Source of the DNA: UBA964 sp031382085
GTDB taxonomy: Bacteria; Pseudomonadota; Gammaproteobacteria; Steroidobacterales; Steroidobacteraceae
Assembly: GCA_031382085.1 (NCBI GenBank)
Contig: JANMYM010000063.1
Coordinates: forward strand, 1-64,000
DNA: 64,000 nucleotides
Direction of reading: 5' to 3'
Notes under the pieces: generated by a model
What the model saw: only the letters and a program-made list of their open reading frames with translations
Told to the model about the DNA's origin: nothing
Databases searched by the model: none
In this document: positions 24,711 through 32,333 of the stretch, piece after piece
How the letters are laid out: each line of letters begins with the position of its first letter
How positions within the stretch are numbered: the stretch's first letter is position 1
Program-made: the position numbers and the translations under genes

Positions 24711-25652
24711 TCAGCGTCGCGCTCCGGCTCGGATCATCTGTCGTAGCCAGTTGGCGGTAGCGCCGGACTCCTGCACCAGCCATTGCCGGAAACGGCGGAC
24801 CTGCGGCCGCGCCAGCGCATTGGCGCCGAAACGAGCCTGAAAACCATGCGATGTCCAGGCACCCGTTGCGATCGGGAACGGCAGCATCAACGACCCGTCG
24901 GCCAATGAGTCGCCTAACAAAGCGACGCCACAGATGCTGAGGCCTGCGTTCGCAAGCACCGCATCCACAGCCCGTACGATGCGCTGAAAGCGAATGCCTC
25001 GCTCTGGGGCGGTGCGCTTGAAACCGTGCGTTGCAACCCAGCCGGCCCAGGACAGCGCTTTCGGATCATCCTTGTAAAAGTCGAGGTGCAGGAGTGGATA
25101 GCCTTCCAGACGCACGCGGGGCTTGAGCTTGCCGATGCGACGCTGCGTTGAGGGCGAACTAATGGGGAGCATGTAGTCGTGGAACAGCAGGTCAGTGCGC
25201 TCATCGTCGCGCCAGGCACCGAACGTGATTTCGCAATCCGCGGGACTGAGCCGCAGCGGCACATCGCCATCGCCGTTGATGCAAAAGCGCACATGCGGGT
25301 GCAGCTGGCGAAAGCTGGCCAGGCGCGGCGCCAGCCAGAGATCGGCGAAATCCGGGACCGCTGCGATGTGAAGTTCGTGCCCGCGCTGCAGGTCGAGTTG
25401 CTCGACGGCGGCGTCCAACGCGCGAAAAGCAGTTGTCAGCTGCGCCATCGCGCTGGCCAGCTCGGGCGGCGCCTGCAGGCCTGAGCGGCCACGCACCAGC
25501 AACTCGATGCCGAGGTAGTCGGCCAGTGCCTTAACCCGTTGGCCAGCCGCCGCGGGCGTGATTGCCAGAGTCTCTGCTGCCGCTTTCAGCGAACCTTTGC
25601 GGATTGCCAGCTCCAGCGCCTGCAGCGATTTCAGGTGAGTTGGTGCGACCAC
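24711..25652 (-). CDS. LysR-family transcriptional regulator
   Basis: A 313-residue regulator of the GcvA-like branch. The winged helix-turn-helix covers residues ~5-65 (LQALELAIRKGSLKAAAETL, AITPAAAGQRVKALADYLG), followed by a substrate-binding domain (ELHIAAVPDFADLWLAPRLA). It is divergent from the DUF4242 gene, and a perfect 19-bp palindrome nine bases upstream of its start is the probable autoregulatory site. Confidence 0.85.
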   Translation of the reverse strand: MVAPTHLKSLQALELAIRKGSLKAAAETLAITPAAAGQRVKALADYLGIELLVRGRSGLQAPPELASAMAQLTTAFRALDAAVEQLDLQRGHELHIAAVPDFADLWLAPRLASFRQLHPHVRFCINGDGDVPLRLSPADCEITFGAWRDDERTDLLFHDYMLPISSPSTQRRIGKLKPRVRLEGYPLLHLDFYKDDPKALSWAGWVATHGFKRTAPERGIRFQRIVRAVDAVLANAGLSICGVALLGDSLADGSLMLPFPIATGAWTSHGFQARFGANALARPQVRRFRQWLVQESGATANWLRQMIRAGARR

Positions 25653-25660
25653 CGCATAAT

Positions 25661-25679
25661 ACTAAAGATCATCTTTAGT
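25661..25679. promoter_or_regulatory. 19-bp palindrome between LysR and DUF4242 genes
   Basis: ACTAAAGAT-C-ATCTTTAGT is a perfect inverted repeat with a one-base centre. It contains the T-N11-A spacing expected of LysR sites and lies in the divergent 119-base intergenic region, close to the lysR start. It probably controls both genes. Confidence 0.65.
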
Positions 25680-25771
25680 GATATCAAGAATGTTTAGCTT
25701 GAGTATAGAGAACCGGGGCACTACTTTGGCACACACCGAAGCACATTCTTTTTCTGACCAGGAGATCAAAC

Positions 25772-26059
25772 ATGGCCCAGTTGAAACGATTCATGATCGA
25801 GCGCGACATCCCGGGGATCGGCGGCATGTCCGTCATTGAACTTTGTGGCGCCGCGCGCACATCCAACCAGGCTCTGCACAAGCTCGGCAGCGCCAGCATC
25901 CAGTGGCAGCACAGCTACGTGGCGGGCGACAAGACTTTCTGCATTTACCTCGCCGACAGTCTGGCCTCGATCCAGAAGCACTCGGAACTGAGTGGCATCC
26001 CCGTGACCAAGATCACCGAGATTCCGCAGGTTATCGATCCGACGACCGCCAATAAATAG
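25772..26059 (+). CDS. DUF4242 family protein
   Basis: A 95-residue protein beginning MAQLKRFMIERDIPGIGGMS, with the central WQHSYVAGDKTFCIYLADSL stretch, the standard pattern of DUF4242. These are small ferredoxin-like-fold proteins of unknown function, some described as nickel-binding. AGGAGATC precedes the ATG. Being divergent from the LysR gene with a shared palindrome, it is the likely regulated target. Confidence 0.75.
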   Translation: MAQLKRFMIERDIPGIGGMSVIELCGAARTSNQALHKLGSASIQWQHSYVAGDKTFCIYLADSLASIQKHSELSGIPVTKITEIPQVIDPTTANK

Positions 26060-26107
26060 TTATTGAGACGGGAGAACGCCCAAAGAGATAGCTTGACCGC
26101 CCGAGAA

Positions 26108-26130
26108 GTATGCGCATACGATGCGCATAC
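26108..26130 (+). promoter_or_regulatory. Palindromic operator of ccdAB
   Basis: GTATGCGCATAC (26108-26119) is a perfect 12-bp palindrome and is followed at once by GATGCGCATAC, a second near-complete copy. The pair ends 11 bases before the ccdA start. CcdA, a ribbon-helix-helix protein, binds such adjacent palindromes cooperatively. Confidence 0.6.
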
Positions 26131-26141
26131 AGAGACAAGAC

Positions 26142-26393
26142 ATGAAAACTGATTTTGACACCGCAACCCGTAAGCGGCCGGTTAACCTGTCTCTCAATGA
26201 GAACTTGGTGAACCAGGCCAAGTCGTTGACCGACAATCTCTCCGGCGTCGTGGAATCTTTGCTCTCTGATTTTGTTAGCCGTGAGCGCCGGGAACGATTG
26301 CAGAAGTCAAAGGCCGTGGAAGCGACGATTGTCGCTTGGAACAGATTTAATTCCAAGTCTGGTTCCATCGCGGACGAATATTCGTCGCTCTAA
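26142..26393 (+). CDS. ccdA: CcdA-family antitoxin
   Basis: An 83-residue antitoxin. The N-terminal half (KRPVNLSLNENLVNQAKSLT) is the ribbon-helix-helix domain; the C-terminal part (AWNRFNSKSGSIADEYSSL) matches the intrinsically disordered CcdB-binding tail, including the typical WN...GS..DE pattern. Its stop TAA shares a base with the ATG of ccdB. It contains a GTTAG word at 26273, unlike the toxin genes of the 6.5-11 kb block. Confidence 0.9.
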   Translation: MKTDFDTATRKRPVNLSLNENLVNQAKSLTDNLSGVVESLLSDFVSRERRERLQKSKAVEATIVAWNRFNSKSGSIADEYSSL

Positions 26394-26713
26394 TGCCTCA
26401 GTTCGACGTCCACCGGAATTCCGGGAAGCACAAGGACGCCATCCCTTTCGTTGTGGTAGTGCAATCTGGTCAGTTCGACACTTATCGGCGTCGCGTGGTC
26501 GTACCCCTGGTGCGAGCGTCGGCGATTGGGAGGATCAGCTATGCGAGCTTCAATCCGACTTTCAAGATCCGGAGCATCGCAGTTGTATTGCATCCGCTTG
26601 AAATCGTTTCGGTCCCTTTGGATCAGCTCGGCGAGATCGTGGGATCCCTGAGCAACGAAAGCCAGTTAATCGTTGCCGCTTTGGACGAACTTCTGACGCG
26701 CGCCTGGAAGTGA
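26393..26713 (+). CDS. ccdB: CcdB-family gyrase toxin
   Basis: A 106-residue toxin beginning PQFDVHRNSGKHKDAIPFVV, with the central RRVVVPLVRASAI and the C-terminal SLSNESQLIVAALDELLTRA, which ends where CcdB carries its gyrase-poisoning helix. CcdB traps DNA gyrase on DNA. The gene is coupled to ccdA by a one-base overlap. Confidence 0.9.
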   Translation: MPQFDVHRNSGKHKDAIPFVVVVQSGQFDTYRRRVVVPLVRASAIGRISYASFNPTFKIRSIAVVLHPLEIVSVPLDQLGEIVGSLSNESQLIVAALDELLTRAWK

Positions 26714-26759
26714 AGACGATCCCCGCAAGCGGAACGCTGTCAAAGACCGGAGCCACAAA

Positions 26760-28736
26760 ATGCGCTTAGTGCCAGCCGCCTTGATCTCTCTCGCGGCGTT
26801 TGCTCAGGCGTTAGCTGCGCCGCCGGCGAGAATCCCTGTCAAAGCGTTCTTTTCCAATCCAAGCGTTGCGCGACCGGCGTTATCGGGGGACGGCAAGACA
26901 TTCGCCTTTATCTTTTCCAATGGCGACAAACAAGCGGTATTTTCGTTGGGCGTTGCGCCGGGCAGCAAGCCCGTTGCGCTCGCCAAGATTGACGACCCCG
27001 AGACGCGCCTCGCCTGGCTCGCGTGGGCTAACGCCAACCGCCTGCTCCTCAGCGCGGAGTCGCGCAATCCATTTTCGGTGGGTGTGCGTAGTCGCATGAG
27101 GCAGCTTTTCGGCGTCGATCGCGATGCCAAAAACTTTGGCTGGCTGGGCAAGAACTGGGAGCGCTATGGCCAGCAACAGATTCCGGTGATTTACCAGGAT
27201 CAGATCATTCATTGGACACCAGCGGTTGCAGACAGTGTGCTGATTGAGTACCGAAGTCCCTACGAGTCGTCGCCGGATGTGATGCGTATGAACGTAACCA
27301 ATGGCAGAGTAGCGGTGGTCCAGCCCCGGTCAAATGATATTCAGGACTGGCATGCCGACGCGGAGGGCAATGTGCGCGCCGGTGAAGCAACAACCGAAAC
27401 CAATCTGTACCGGCTGTATGCGCGCATTGCGCCGAAGGACAAACTGGAACTTGTGATCGAGCACGCCATTTTCGGCGACGGCGGGCCTACATTCGCAGGC
27501 TTTCACGCGGATGCGGGCAAGTTCTACGTGCGTGCCCTGCAAGATGGACGCGCCGCCATCTTCGAGTGCGACATACTGACAAGGAAGGTCGGTCCCGAGG
27601 TGTTTTCTCACAAGCAGGTGGATATCGACGATCTGCAACGCGACGCGGGTATGGATGAGCGCGTCGTTGGTGCTCGCTACACCGTGGATCGCCCCGAAAT
27701 ACGCTTCTTCGATCCGCTGGCGCGTGAACAGTACAGCGAGCTCTCTGCAGAGTTCAAGCGCCAGCTTGGATCTGAAGTGTTCCACGAGGTTGTTAGCCAG
27801 TCGGCGGATGGCAATCAGCAGATCCTGGAGGTGAGCTCCGACATCCAGCCGCCGGTTTATTATTACCACGATCGCGCCAAGTGGGGACTTGCCCGCGTGT
27901 TGGAGTCGCGGCCCGGCCTCGGTCCGCAAAACCTCGCGCCGACGCGGCGCATCACGTACCAGGCGCGTGACGGCCTGACGATTTCGGGCTATCTCACTCT
28001 GCCGCGCGGCGTCGAGCCAAGGAACCTTCCTGTCGTCGTCAACGTGCATGGCGGCCCCTGGAGTCGCGACCTCATCCAGTGGGACCCTGAGGTGCAGGTA
28101 CTTGCAAATCGTGGCTTTGCCGTGTTGCAGCTCAACTTTCGCGGCTCGACAGGATTTGGCAAGGAACTGCTGGAGGCGGGCTACCGGGAATGGGGTCAAA
28201 AAATCCAGGACGACATCACCGATGGAGTCAAATGGCTGATTGCTAACGGAACCGCGGATGCCGATCGAATCGGCATCATGGGCGGCAGTTACGGCGGCTA
28301 CGCAACGCTGGTCGGCCTGACCAGGACGCCGGAACTGTACCGCGCGGGCGCGGCCTATGCCTCTGTTACGGATATCGGATTTCTCATCAGCGACGACAAG
28401 TGGTACGACTGGGGCTATCAGTGGCACGAGATGATGGTGGGCGGCGAACGTGGGGATCAAGACCGCTTGCGCCAGACTTCGCCATTGCACAATGTCGAGA
28501 ACTTCAGAGTTCCAGTGTTGTTAGGACATGGAGAAAATGACCAACGCGTGCACGTGCGTCAGTCACGCCGAATGGCCGAGGCACTTCGCAAGGCCGGCAA
28601 AGATGTCCAGTACCTGGAGTTCCCGAACGAAATTCACGGCTTCCTGCTCGAAGCCAACCGCGTGCAATGGTACGAAACGCTGGTGGCATTCTTCGAGAAA
28701 AACCTGGCGCCGCGGAGCAAACCAGCGTCGCCCTAA
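26760..28736 (+). CDS. S9 family prolyl-oligopeptidase-like peptidase
   Basis: A 658-residue protein with a signal peptide (about 19 residues), an N-terminal beta-propeller (to ~residue 380) and a C-terminal alpha/beta-hydrolase domain. The catalytic Ser is in GIMGGSYGGYATLVG, Asp in GHGENDQRVH and His in FPNEIHGF. The oxyanion region reads VNVHGGPWSRD. Such enzymes cleave short peptides, here probably in the periplasm. It is not obviously in an operon with ccdAB upstream. Confidence 0.9.
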   Translation: MRLVPAALISLAAFAQALAAPPARIPVKAFFSNPSVARPALSGDGKTFAFIFSNGDKQAVFSLGVAPGSKPVALAKIDDPETRLAWLAWANANRLLLSAESRNPFSVGVRSRMRQLFGVDRDAKNFGWLGKNWERYGQQQIPVIYQDQIIHWTPAVADSVLIEYRSPYESSPDVMRMNVTNGRVAVVQPRSNDIQDWHADAEGNVRAGEATTETNLYRLYARIAPKDKLELVIEHAIFGDGGPTFAGFHADAGKFYVRALQDGRAAIFECDILTRKVGPEVFSHKQVDIDDLQRDAGMDERVVGARYTVDRPEIRFFDPLAREQYSELSAEFKRQLGSEVFHEVVSQSADGNQQILEVSSDIQPPVYYYHDRAKWGLARVLESRPGLGPQNLAPTRRITYQARDGLTISGYLTLPRGVEPRNLPVVVNVHGGPWSRDLIQWDPEVQVLANRGFAVLQLNFRGSTGFGKELLEAGYREWGQKIQDDITDGVKWLIANGTADADRIGIMGGSYGGYATLVGLTRTPELYRAGAAYASVTDIGFLISDDKWYDWGYQWHEMMVGGERGDQDRLRQTSPLHNVENFRVPVLLGHGENDQRVHVRQSRRMAEALRKAGKDVQYLEFPNEIHGFLLEANRVQWYETLVAFFEKNLAPRSKPASP

Positions 28737-28743
28737 CGAGGCA

Positions 28744-29265
28744 TCAGGTCTTGAGGCGCAGTTGACCCGTGTAGTCGCGCTTGCCGATCGGCAGGCCCTT
28801 CCACCGCAGAATGTCATAGGCCGTGGTCGCGTGGAAATAGAAATTGGGTTGCGAGAATGACAGCAGAAAATTCTCGGCTATGAAAGGCATTTTGCGTTCG
28901 CCGAAAACGAACATGACGTCGCGACCGAGGAAACTATCCACTTCGGCGGGATCAAGGGCTTCAAGTGCCGCAATCGACTGTGCGATCTTTGCCCTAAGGC
29001 CCGCGAAGTCGACGGGGGGTGGCGTCCTGTCCGGCGAAAACACGCCTGCACGCACGCCCTCGATCGCGCCTAGTGAATGCGTGGCGGTGGATTTGATCTG
29101 ATAGGCGAAGGGCAGCATATCCGGCGCGAGACGCGCCTGGATGAGTTCATCCGGAGGGAGTCCGCGCTCGCTGCACCAAGTCTCGGCCTTGGTGATCAAC
29201 GCACCGACCGCACCGAGTACCTGCAGACTGCTGGGGATGGTTGCTGCAAAGAGTGTGAATGACAT
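28744..29265 (-). CDS. DUF1993 family protein
   Basis: A 173-residue protein of the DinB-like four-helix class: N-terminal SFTLFAATIPSSLQVLGAVG, the central LAPDMLPFAYQIKSTATHSL with the family's conserved His, and the C-terminal FLLSFSQPNFYFHATTAYDI. Function unknown. It converges with the S9 peptidase, and a GST gene lies upstream on the same strand. Confidence 0.85.
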   Translation of the reverse strand: MSFTLFAATIPSSLQVLGAVGALITKAETWCSERGLPPDELIQARLAPDMLPFAYQIKSTATHSLGAIEGVRAGVFSPDRTPPPVDFAGLRAKIAQSIAALEALDPAEVDSFLGRDVMFVFGERKMPFIAENFLLSFSQPNFYFHATTAYDILRWKGLPIGKRDYTGQLRLKT

Positions 29266-29329
29266 CGGTGGTCTCCGTGGTTGGATCTGCAGTCTAAGAC
29301 CTCATTAGCGGGTGCGCACAGCGGCAGGC

Positions 29330-29962
29330 TTACAGAGCCTGCGCCCGCAGCAAATCAGCGTCAATCTGCGCCACTTTCTTGACCGAGGGACGCGCATTCC
29401 AGCGCTCCACGTAGGCCTTGATGGGTGCAACGGCCTCGACCAGGCCGAAGCCCGTCATCCAGGTCAGCGCCGTGCCCCACAGAACGTCCAACGACGTGAA
29501 TCGCTCGCCCAGCATCCACGGCCCTTTGCTGAGTTGTGCAACCAGCGTGCTCAAGGTTGTTGCCAGGTCGCCGTACGGAACCATGCCGACCGCACCCGGC
29601 TCGCGCTTCATCGCCTTGTCGACCAGCGCCGGCTCGAAACAGGCGGCGTAGAAAACGTACCAGCGCAGATACGGCCCGCGCAACGCATCGCCAATTGCTG
29701 GCGTGATGCCCGCTTCCGGAAAAAGATCGGCGAGATAAATGCCGATCGCCACCTGCTCCGTCACCAGCGCATCGCCGTGCAGGATCGCGGGCACCTTGCC
29801 CATCGGATTGATCGCGAGATAGGCGCTCTGGCGCTGCTCGCCCGCTTTCATGTTGAGCACGTGCAGCTTATACGGTGCTTTGAGTTCCTCCAGCAGCGCC
29901 AGCGCGCCGGATGATCGGGTCTGCGGTGAATGGAAGAGCGTGATGGGTAGTGTTGTGGCCAT
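29330..29962 (-). CDS. Glutathione S-transferase family protein
   Basis: A 210-residue protein with thioredoxin-fold N domain (ITLFHSPQTRSSGALALLEE; NPMGKVPAILHGDALVTEQV, containing the cis-Pro and the E-S-like glutathione site TEQ) and an all-helical C domain. The ATG sits just after GGAGGC. It conjugates or reduces with glutathione; substrate unknown. Confidence 0.85.
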   Translation of the reverse strand: MATTLPITLFHSPQTRSSGALALLEELKAPYKLHVLNMKAGEQRQSAYLAINPMGKVPAILHGDALVTEQVAIGIYLADLFPEAGITPAIGDALRGPYLRWYVFYAACFEPALVDKAMKREPGAVGMVPYGDLATTLSTLVAQLSKGPWMLGERFTSLDVLWGTALTWMTGFGLVEAVAPIKAYVERWNARPSVKKVAQIDADLLRAQAL

Positions 29963-30394
29963 GTTAGCCTCCGTGGTTTTCCCGATCCTGCCAAATCGGA
30001 TGCGGCGCGTCCAGCCAGTGCGCGGGGAGGGCAGCCACTGTATGAAGTAAGTCAATCAGGCTAGGAAGATTGCCGAAATATTTTTCCCTAGCTCGCGAGC
30101 TTTAGAACCAATACGCCGATTATCGCGCCCGTCATTGCAGCCGATGGGAGCATGTACTTGGCGTGCATCAGCAGCTTGGACTCTTTGGAAAGAACCACAA
30201 CAAAGCACGCCTGAGCCTGCCGCAGCGGACCATAGTGTTCGAACGTTGATCGAGCATGACACCAGCAGCGCTACCAGTTCGCCTCGCAGCGCCGAGGCAA
30301 CAAGCCCCTGCTCCAATGGCTATCTCCAAAGTTAGGCTCACTGACATGTCGCCTGACGCTCCGCCGACCGCTCGACCATTCGCGAATTATGCTA
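29963..30394. other. Gap between GST and brnA remnant; possible small membrane peptide
   Basis: No well-supported gene lies here. On the minus strand a frame is open from 30270 to the stop at 30088. It could give a 36-residue peptide from a GTG at 30198, ending in one membrane segment (SAAMTGAIIGVLVLKLAS). This resembles the small unclassified peptides of cassette arrays but could equally be a fragment. A GTTAGGC box on the plus strand (30331-30337) lies in the same gap. Confidence 0.3.
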
Positions 30395-30428
30395 CCAGGG
30401 CCGCTAGCGGTCGAACGGATTGTTAGCC
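30395..30428 (-). repeat. attC-like 3' tail, copy B of the dispersed 34-bp repeat
   Basis: Read on the minus strand it begins GGCTAACAATCCGTTCGACC at the stop of the brnA remnant and ends CGGCCCTGG. It matches 7837-7870 at 30 of 34 positions although the upstream genes are unrelated. Eight bases of this tail (CGACCGCT) can also pair with AGCGGTCG about 40 bases further on, which would give a stem like that of an attC. Confidence 0.5.
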
Positions 30429-30716
30429 GGTAGTACGTCTAACAGTGCGAGCAGATTTTTCTAGCACCGCCGCCATTCGGGTTTGCCACCCAGGACCACT
30501 GGCCTTCCAACTGGCAATGACTTCCGGAGGTAGTCGCAAAGAGAGAAGTTGGCGCGGACGTTCCAACTTCGGTCGGCCGCGCCGAATGAGCTTCTTGCCG
30601 TGATGTAGATCGGCCCCAGCCGCCCAGTCTGAGGTCAGCTCTGGCACTTCGTCAGTCTTGTGCTTCAAGATACGGCCGGAGCCGTTTCGCTTCGCGCGAT
30701 TGCATGTGATACGCAT
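30423..30716 (-). CDS. BrnA-like antitoxin fused to the start of a lost brnT
   Basis: A 97-residue product. From residue ~8 it is a close paralogue of BrnA at 8620 (SLRLPPEVIASWKASGPG, WQTRMAAVLEKS). Its first residues, MRITCNR, match instead the start of BrnT (MRITFNR), and its promoter and operator match those of brnT. A deletion of about 230 bases has therefore removed the toxin body and joined the brnT start to brnA. The protein could still act as a DNA-binding antitoxin or decoy repressor without its own toxin. Confidence 0.7.
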   Translation of the reverse strand: MRITCNRAKRNGSGRILKHKTDEVPELTSDWAAGADLHHGKKLIRRGRPKLERPRQLLSLRLPPEVIASWKASGPGWQTRMAAVLEKSARTVRRTTG

Positions 30717-30722
30717 CGATTT

Positions 30723-30751
30723 ATTGTAGCTACGTTAAATATAGTTGTCAA
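30723..30751 (-). promoter_or_regulatory. Promoter/operator of the brn remnant
   Basis: On the minus strand TTGACA (30751-30746) and TACAAT (30728-30723) are separated by 17 bases, and the ATG is six bases further on. CGTAGCTACA overlaps the -10, one base away from the perfect palindrome at 8370. Spacing and sequence repeat those of the brnTA promoter, so the regulatory input survived the toxin loss. Confidence 0.65.
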
Positions 30752-30777
30752 CGCAGGATCTGCGGGCGTGAACTGCC

Positions 30778-30811
30778 GCCTAACTATTATTTGGACAAAT
30801 TGACATTAGGC
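30778..30811. repeat. 34-bp imperfect palindrome with attC-like layout
   Basis: GCCTAAC, a four-base spacer, ATTTG, GA, CAAAT, a four-base spacer, ATTAGGC. The outer boxes pair (six bases), the spacers do not, and the inner boxes pair (five bases), which is the R-L-L-R plan of integron attC sites. On the minus strand the right-hand box is GTTAGGC, in the correct orientation to precede the brnA remnant as a cassette start. It is shorter than known attC sites (about 57 bases or more). Confidence 0.35.
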
Positions 30812-30840
30812 CTAACTGTGCACCATTTCCGGCACGATGA

Positions 30841-31188
30841 TCAACCGCCTGCGCCGAAGGCCTTATTTGGAATAGCGAAATCGCGCCCGATCATTTTTAG
30901 CCGACCAAGCGGGTCAAGAACATGGTTGCCGCTGCGCACCAGACCCGACGCATGGGTGCGGTGATAGCGCACCTTCAACGAGGTGATCGCCGCTTCCTCC
31001 GGCGGAAGCCAGCAGCCGACCGCCTCGCACAGGATCGCGAAGGTGAACCAGCCGTAGACGATAGCGCCCGGGAATCCGTTCTCGACCATGAATGCATGGT
31101 CCCAGTGCTGGCGCGAAAAATCATTGGAGGCGCCGGCGAAACGCACGAGCTGCTCGGTCGTGACCTCGCGCTCGTACACCGGGAGCAC
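30841..31188 (-). CDS. MaoC-like hot-dog domain protein
   Basis: A ~115-residue hot-dog domain of the MaoC dehydratase class: VLPVYEREVTTEQLVRFAGA, then SNDFSRQHWDHAFMVENGFP and a YGWFTFAILCEAVG helix. The frame extends a few codons further upstream without an ATG; GTG at 31188 is used here, and the true start may have been lost. Such C-terminal MaoC proteins normally pair with an N-terminal partner, which here is the broken gene just upstream. Confidence 0.6.
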   Translation of the reverse strand: MLPVYEREVTTEQLVRFAGASNDFSRQHWDHAFMVENGFPGAIVYGWFTFAILCEAVGCWLPPEEAAITSLKVRYHRTHASGLVRSGNHVLDPLGRLKMIGRDFAIPNKAFGAGG

Positions 31189-31216
31189 CTCGCCTGCTTT
31201 GAGTGTCGCTTCATGC

Positions 31217-31421
31217 TCAGAAGCTCACCGACACGATGCGCACGCGGGCGACGGGCGCGCCGCCCTGCCGCGACATGGAAAATATCCGGCATATGCCCGA
31301 TCACGAACGTGGACACGCGGATCATGCTCTTGTCGACTTCGGTGACGGTCGGCGGCGTCTCCTGGCCGACGCGCGCCGTGAGTTGTGTTAGCAAAGCGTC
31401 CCAGTTGACCGGCTGGGTCAC
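31217..31421 (-). pseudogene. MaoC N-terminal partner, decayed
   Basis: The reading frame begins normally (MTQPVNWDALLTQLTARVGQ, then TPPTVTEVDKSMIR, typical of FAS1-like/MaoC N-terminal domain proteins), but after ~45 residues it runs out of register. The expected C terminus (GAPVARVRIVSVSF then stop) appears in another frame. Only about 70 codons remain of the ~150 usual, so there is both an internal deletion and a frameshift. The downstream MaoC C-domain gene is probably not functional as a pair. Confidence 0.5.
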
Positions 31422-31430
31422 GCCGGCCGT

Positions 31431-31931
31431 CTATACGTTCGCCGCCAGCAGCCTGATTACCTGCGCGTCACGCTCGCCATGACGGGTCTCTTCGCGGCCG
31501 TTCTGGCGCAGCACCTGCGCGACTTCGTCGTTAGCTGCGGCGTCAGCCCAGGTCTGATATATCCGGTCGCCGTCTTTCTCGCCTTTCTCGAGCGAGGCGA
31601 TGAATTCCGGCGTCGCGGGAAACTCCGCCGGCAGGCCGGCAATGAACGGGTTTTCGCTGGCTGGCGGCAATTCAAAAGGTTCGCCGCCGGCGGCCACGAT
31701 AGCTTTCAGCAGGCGGTGCGCGTGACCGCGCTCTTCCCGACCGTTCTGGATCAACAGGGCCGCGGCCTGCGGGTTGCGCACGCCCCTGGCGATGCGCAGA
31801 TAGAATTCCTCGCCCGCGGCTTCGATCACGGCGAGCACGCGCATGTCATCGAGCGACAGGCTCTTGCGGGTCTTCAAGATACCGAAGGCGCCGGAAATGT
31901 CGGACGGATAGTCTGGGGGCAGCGTAAACAT
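31431..31931 (-). CDS. Ferritin-like/rubrerythrin-type protein
   Basis: A 166-residue four-helix protein with two E-x-x-H-type metal motifs (GREERGHAHR and GREETRHGERD) and the preceding glutamates (VIEAAGEEFYLRIA). This pattern gives a di-iron centre as in ferritin-like and rubrerythrin proteins; there is no rubredoxin domain. Possible roles are iron or peroxide handling. It starts just upstream of the MaoC genes and could be co-transcribed with them. Confidence 0.7.
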   Translation of the reverse strand: MFTLPPDYPSDISGAFGILKTRKSLSLDDMRVLAVIEAAGEEFYLRIARGVRNPQAAALLIQNGREERGHAHRLLKAIVAAGGEPFELPPASENPFIAGLPAEFPATPEFIASLEKGEKDGDRIYQTWADAAANDEVAQVLRQNGREETRHGERDAQVIRLLAANV

Positions 31932-31988
31932 GTGCTCAGTCTAGGGCGGGCAGGTCGCAACAATGTGATGTCGTACGTATGACCTTGG

Positions 31989-32084
31989 TCATGGCCGCGT
32001 GTTGTCCTTGCGCCGCGACAGCATCCAGCGAATCGCGAACACGATAACAACGACCAGTACAACAATAGCGATACGACGAATCAT
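31989..32084 (-). CDS. 31-residue single-pass membrane peptide
   Basis: The frame reads MIRRIAIVVLVVVIVFAIRW then a short basic tail (MLSRRKDNTRP). It has one clear membrane helix with positive residues at both ends. AAGG lies about ten bases before the ATG. It sits upstream of the ferritin-like gene on the same strand. The hydrophobic and charged pattern is better than expected by chance, but no family is recognised. Confidence 0.4.
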   Translation of the reverse strand: MIRRIAIVVLVVVIVFAIRWMLSRRKDNTRP

Positions 32085-32125
32085 GACCGCAACCTTGGCA
32101 CAAGTCGCCCCTCACGTCGATGAGT

Positions 32126-32320
32126 GGGAGGCCGGCGTCGCAAGGTCGCTGCCAGGCGAATATCGGGCGCCGTTCAGGGCCGGATCAGCGCGCGGCGACC
32201 GCCATCATCACCGTCTCGGGAAAAGGGTCTCGGCGCCGCGCGCCCGGCCTTGAACGGGAACCCGCCCCTGGCGGGCGCACGATCCTGAGCCCGGCAGCAA
32301 CCTTGCGACGCCGGCCTCCC
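32126..32320. repeat. 195-nt foldback (long imperfect inverted repeat)
   Basis: GGGAGGCCGGCGTCGCAAGG at 32126 is repeated in inverted form at 32300-32320 (21 perfect base pairs). Pairing continues inward to 31 bases with two mismatches. Further inside, CCGTTCA-GGCCGG (around 32175) pairs with CCGGCCTTGAACGG (around 32249), and GCGCGCGGCG pairs with CGCCGCGCGC. A side hairpin CCCGCC-CCT-GGCGGG lies in the right arm. The whole intergenic region can therefore fold into one long branched stem, either as RNA or as a DNA cruciform. Confidence 0.7.
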
Positions 32321-32333
32321 GGTCACCGACAAA

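Noticed and set aside
27330..28490. A 386-codon minus-strand open frame
   Set aside because: It is antisense to the S9 peptidase, whose catalytic motifs are intact; no motif in the shadow frame.
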